Translations under genes and position numbers: made by a program
In this document: positions 60,664-64,000 of the stretch, one piece after another
Layout of the letters: each line of letters opens with the position of its first letter
Numbering within the stretch: position 1 is the first letter of the stretch
The notes under the pieces: generated by a model
Told to the model about the DNA's origin: nothing
Databases searched by the model: none
What the model saw: only the letters and a program-made list of their open reading frames with translations
NCBI RefSeq assembly: GCF_030548205.1
Contig: NZ_JAUORV010000004.1
Location: 1 to 64,000, forward strand
DNA from: Aliiglaciecola sp. 3_MG-2023
Lineage (GTDB): Bacteria > Pseudomonadota > Gammaproteobacteria > Enterobacterales > Alteromonadaceae
Direction: 5' to 3'
Length of the DNA stretch: 64,000 nt

Positions 60664-61896
60664 ATGAAATGTTTTTTAGTTGGCGGCGCGGTGCGCGATA
60701 AACTGCTGGATCGCAAAGTTAATGACCAAGATTGGGTTGTGGTTGGCGAAACCATAGAATCAATGTTGGCCGCGGGTTTCACTCAGGTAGGTAGTGATTT
60801 TCCGGTTTTTCTGCACCCCAAAAGTAAAGAAGAATATGCACTGGCGCGCACCGAGCGAAAAAATGGTAAAGGCTACACTGGATTTGAGGTAAATAGTGCC
60901 CCTGATGTTACCCTTGAAGAAGATCTGCAACGCAGAGATTTAACCATCAATGCTATGGCCTTAGATCAGAACCAGCAGTTGATCGACCCTTTCAATGGTC
61001 AAAAAGATTTAAAGGAGCGTGTTTTACGTCATGTCTCCCCTGCTTTTACGGAAGATCCACTCAGGGTACTGCGAGTAGCTAGATTCGCTGCTCGATATCA
61101 TCAATACGGTTTTCAAATTGCGCCAGAAACCGCATTGTTAATGAAACACATGGTGGAACAAGGAGAAATAGATCACCTCGTCCCTGAACGTGTATGGAAA
61201 GAAACATCTCGCGCACTATTGGAAAACGATCCCGACATATTTTTTGAAACCCTAAGAGCCTGCGGTGCATTGAAAGTATGGTTTCCTGAACTAGACATAC
61301 TATGGGGCATTCCAAACCCTGTGCAATGGCATCCCGAAATCGATACTGGGATCCATACCATGATGGTCATTCAACAAGCGGCGAAACTCACTGATAGTTT
61401 AGCCATACGTTATGCAGCCTTAGTACATGACTTGGGCAAAGGGCTAACGGATCCTGCTCAGTGGCCATCCCATCGAGAGCATGAAGAGTTGGGAGTTGCC
61501 CCTATCCAAGCCCTCAGTGAACGTTTGAAAGTCCCTAATGATTGTAAAGAATTAGCGATTATGACCAGTGAATACCACACTCATATTCATCGAGCTTTGG
61601 AGCTCAGACCCGCCACCGTATTGAAGGTATTAAATCATTGTGATGCTTGGCGACGACCACAGCGATTCAAAGATTTACTTACAACCTGCATAGCGGATGC
61701 AAAGGGACGAGCCGGCTTAGAAGATAGAGACTATCCCCAAGCGGATTTCATGTGGCAAGCCTTCGAAGCGGCGAATGGCGTAGAGGTCAAATCGATTATT
61801 GAAGCAGGTGCTGTGGGCAAAAATATTAAACTACGCTTAAATGAAAAACGCATTCACGCTATTCGAAACATGAAAGAGAATTATGCGGCGAATTAA
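60664..61896 (+). CDS. cca: CCA-adding tRNA nucleotidyltransferase
   Basis: 410 aa. FLVGGAVRD (4-12) and the catalytic D21-Q-D23 pair at NDQDWVVVG, then RRDLTINAMAL and the nucleotide-discriminating EDPLRVLRVARFAARY block identify a class II CCA enzyme. A C-terminal HD domain with H255-D256 in ALVHDLGKG is present, so it may also have phosphatase/phosphodiesterase activity as in E. coli. It repairs and adds the 3' CCA of tRNAs. Confidence 0.96.
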   Translation: MKCFLVGGAVRDKLLDRKVNDQDWVVVGETIESMLAAGFTQVGSDFPVFLHPKSKEEYALARTERKNGKGYTGFEVNSAPDVTLEEDLQRRDLTINAMALDQNQQLIDPFNGQKDLKERVLRHVSPAFTEDPLRVLRVARFAARYHQYGFQIAPETALLMKHMVEQGEIDHLVPERVWKETSRALLENDPDIFFETLRACGALKVWFPELDILWGIPNPVQWHPEIDTGIHTMMVIQQAAKLTDSLAIRYAALVHDLGKGLTDPAQWPSHREHEELGVAPIQALSERLKVPNDCKELAIMTSEYHTHIHRALELRPATVLKVLNHCDAWRRPQRFKDLLTTCIADAKGRAGLEDRDYPQADFMWQAFEAANGVEVKSIIEAGAVGKNIKLRLNEKRIHAIRNMKENYAAN

Positions 61897-62005
61897 CCCC
61901 CTTACATCGGCAAAATTGCTTAACTCAATTAAGGCTGCCCTAAAGTGGATAACTACTTTATAATTGCGGCAATTATGTGAAAGCGACTAGAATCCACGGA
62001 AAAAT

Positions 62006-63220
62006 ATGTTTGATGAATTAGATCTTGACGAAAAGTTATGTCAAGCCTTAGCCGATATGGGGTACACCTCCCCTACCAGTATTCAATCTCTGGTGATCCC
62101 TCCAGCCATGGAAGGACAAGATATCTTAGCCAATGCACCTACGGGAACGGGTAAGACTGCCGCATTTTTGTTACCGGCTTGTCAGTTTTTACTGGATTTT
62201 CCTCGTCAACAACCTGGTTCTTGTCGAATTTTGATACTAACGCCTACCCGAGAACTCGCCTTGCAAGTGTATGAACAAGCAATGCAAATCACACAATATA
62301 CAGATTTAGAGTGTGGCGTAATCACTGGAGGCATTAATTATGGAACAGATCGCGAAACCCTAGAAAAAAACCTGGATATTTTAGTCGCAACCCCCGGCAG
62401 ATTGTTCGAGCATATTGAAAAAGAAAGTTTTGATTGCCGCGATATTGAAAGTTTAGTGTTGGACGAAGCAGATCGCATGTTGGATATGGGCTTTTCCGCC
62501 ATAGTGAATCAAATTGCTGCTGAAGCGCGTTGGCGCAAACAGTCCATGTTGTTTTCAGCTACCCTTGAAGGTCCTGGGATTGCGCGTTTTGCCAAAGACT
62601 TGCTAACCAATCCCGTTTCACTAGAAGCGACCCCAAGCCGCAAAGAACACGCGAAAATTCTGCAATGGATCCATCTAGCAGATGATGCAACCCATAAATA
62701 TAATTTGCTAAAAAGTATTCTAACCAATCAAATTCAATCAGCGGTGGTATTTGTAAAAACTCGGGACCGACTCAACCAACTTAAACAAATGCTCGAACGA
62801 GATGGATTCACAATTTCGTGGCTGCAAGGAGAAATGCCCCAAGATAAACGCAATAGTGCGTTACAACGTTTTAAAGATGGCGAGATAAACATTCTGTTAG
62901 CCACCGACGTTGCTTCAAGAGGTATTGATGTGGACAACATCAGTCACGTCATTAATTACGATCTTCCTAGAACAGCAGATATTTACGTTCATCGTATTGG
63001 TCGAACCGGTAGAGCAGGAAAAAAAGGAACCGCTATATCCATTGCTGAAGCCCACGAGATGGGGATCATCGCAAAAATTGAGCGCTATACACAGCAGCGC
63101 TTGAAACGTCGCGTGATAGAAGCGTTGCGACCAAAGAATAAAGAAGCTAAACCGCCGGTTAAAAAGAAAAAGCCTAAATCTGCCAAAAAGAAAATTAAGC
63201 GTCCCAAGAAAAACAAATGA
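62006..63220 (+). CDS. srmB: DEAD-box ATP-dependent RNA helicase SrmB
   Basis: 404 aa. FDELDLDEKLCQALADMGY start with the Q motif region, APTGTGKTAAF (Walker A 45-51), PTRELALQV, DEAD at 153-156, SAT in LFSATLEG, and the HRIGRTGRAG motif are all present. The short Lys-rich C-terminal tail (PPVKKKKPKSAKKKIKRP) fits SrmB, which helps early 50S ribosome assembly. Other DEAD-box paralogues are possible, but the N-terminal segment is SrmB-like. Confidence 0.92.
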   Translation: MFDELDLDEKLCQALADMGYTSPTSIQSLVIPPAMEGQDILANAPTGTGKTAAFLLPACQFLLDFPRQQPGSCRILILTPTRELALQVYEQAMQITQYTDLECGVITGGINYGTDRETLEKNLDILVATPGRLFEHIEKESFDCRDIESLVLDEADRMLDMGFSAIVNQIAAEARWRKQSMLFSATLEGPGIARFAKDLLTNPVSLEATPSRKEHAKILQWIHLADDATHKYNLLKSILTNQIQSAVVFVKTRDRLNQLKQMLERDGFTISWLQGEMPQDKRNSALQRFKDGEINILLATDVASRGIDVDNISHVINYDLPRTADIYVHRIGRTGRAGKKGTAISIAEAHEMGIIAKIERYTQQRLKRRVIEALRPKNKEAKPPVKKKKPKSAKKKIKRPKKNK

Positions 63221-63425
63221 AGGTGATAGTTTGCAACACAATATCGCAAGAACTTCAAATTAATCAATAACTTGCTGTGATAGCTAGTTAAGCCTTCAAA
63301 TTATGGGGGAGTAAATTGTTTTTTTAGATAGTTTGATAGTCCTATTTGCTTAAAAGTTGTATGATGTTGGCGTATTTAGTTTCGCTGTGTAACCAATTTG
63401 GCTGGTTTTTAGAAGGGGTTCTGCC
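63221..63425. other. Short intergenic region before the partial gene
   Basis: About 205 bp, AT-rich with a T run at 63319-63326. It should contain the promoter of the following gene; AAGGGG at 63413-63418 is a good ribosome site. No other feature seen. Confidence 0.45.
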
Positions 63426-64000
63426 ATTAACAACGATTTTGAAATTAATCAGGCAAATTTACGAGATAAAACTAACTCCATTTATGAAAATTTACTTGTC
63501 GGACTAATCGGCAGCTTAGTTGCAGCCATTTTTCTTGTTTTTGCATTAGATACACCCAATACCCATAGTTTAAAGCTAACTTGGTTGGCTGTTGTTGCCC
63601 TGATAACAGCTTTCCGGTTCATTGATTGGCTTTATTGGCGAATTAAATTGCGCCGAAAAAAATACGAAGCACATCCGGCCAGAAATCGCGCGGTGCTTGG
63701 GGTTATTTCGTTGGCTTTAATGTGGTGCGTCTATTCGGTCGTTTTTTACGACAGTATGGATCTAACAGAGTTGGCTTTGACCTTTGCCATGCTTTGTACC
63801 CTCTCAAGTGGAGCAAACTCTGCTCTTTCAGGCCATAAAAAGACGGCTATTCTTTATACTATTCTGTTGTTAACACCCGTATCCTGTATGGCGTTATTTT
63901 CTGGTGTTACAGTACATATTTTTATCGGCTGTTTAGGGCTTCTATACAATATTGCCATCACCTATTCCGCAGCTCGAGCCGCTGACTTAACGAAAGAAGC
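63426..64000 (+). CDS. Partial membrane sensor-like protein, apparent ATT start (3' end outside window)
   Basis: 191 codons of an open frame reach the window edge. The best start is ATT at 63426, with AAGGGG 7 bp upstream; the frame is closed by TAA at 63390-63392 and has no ATG, GTG or TTG between. After a hydrophilic start (INNDFEINQANLRDKTNSIY) come about five hydrophobic segments at roughly 23-40, 50-65, 88-106, 116-133 and 140-182, then AARAADLTKEA as a linker. This is the layout of a membrane sensor domain in front of a kinase or GGDEF module, but the output domain is outside the window. Family is not recognised; the ATT start is unusual. Confidence 0.7.
   Translation, partial: MNNDFEINQANLRDKTNSIYENLLVGLIGSLVAAIFLVFALDTPNTHSLKLTWLAVVALITAFRFIDWLYWRIKLRRKKYEAHPARNRAVLGVISLALMWCVYSVVFYDSMDLTELALTFAMLCTLSSGANSALSGHKKTAILYTILLLTPVSCMALFSGVTVHIFIGCLGLLYNIAITYSAARAADLTKE

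Overview
The window looks like chromosome from a marine gammaproteobacterium of the Alteromonadales (Alteromonas/Paraglaciecola/Glaciecola-like). The genus is inferred from gene content and style: low-to-moderate GC, a full ccm operon, two TonB-dependent receptors, a xylan locus with a tryptophan-halogenase-like gene, and pncC-recA diverging from mutS. No database search was possible. No tRNA, rRNA, CRISPR array or prophage was seen.

Layout. 1-168: two copies of a hairpin-rich 75-bp repeat. 208-2577: three minus-strand genes (HDAC-like deacetylase, TVP38/DedA-like membrane protein, class I amidotransferase-like hydrolase). 3009-13290: a xylan/xylo-oligosaccharide locus with LacI regulator, GH10 xylanase lipoprotein, GPH-type symporter, GH43 xylosidase, large TonB-dependent receptor and tryptophan-halogenase-like flavoprotein. 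A palindromic operator overlaps the -10 of the xylanase promoter. 13397-22694: a minus-strand block reading ccmABCDEFGHI, then mlaA, murI and a small lipoprotein; most ccm junctions overlap. 22905-30990: a FliK-like protein, a FlhB C-terminal-like protein, a ~1650-aa PAS/coiled-coil/Hpt-like protein and a small unknown gene. 31002-32398: a REP-associated (RAYT/Y1) transposase gene flanked by two sets of short direct repeats that look like diverged inverted copies of each other. 32585-40308: two exported HisC-like aminotransferases, a TauE/SafE permease, a second TonB-dependent receptor and a LysR regulator. 40301-43273: small envelope/stress-type proteins (YqjD/YqjE-like, YqaE/Pmp3, DUF2383) and an endonuclease/exonuclease/phosphatase-family protein.

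43640-57157: housekeeping genes recA (LexA box exactly between -35 and -10), pncC, mutS, pyrG, eno, one unknown gene, then leuABCD behind a leader peptide with four consecutive Leu codons and an attenuator. 57321-64000: a HD-GYP-like protein with a degenerate HD motif; gspB and gspA (type II secretion accessory) on the minus strand, with GspB carrying the same N-terminal domain as the HD-GYP-like neighbour; cca; srmB; and the start of a membrane protein that appears to begin at an ATT codon and runs off the window.

How the parts fit: the xylan locus couples outer-membrane uptake, surface or periplasmic hydrolysis, inner-membrane import and intracellular debranching under a LacI repressor. The ccm block makes c-type cytochromes. 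The leu operon is controlled by ribosome-mediated attenuation. The least explained parts are the 32.6-40.3 kb cluster with exported aminotransferases, the giant coiled-coil protein, and the domain shared by GspB and the HD-GYP-like protein.
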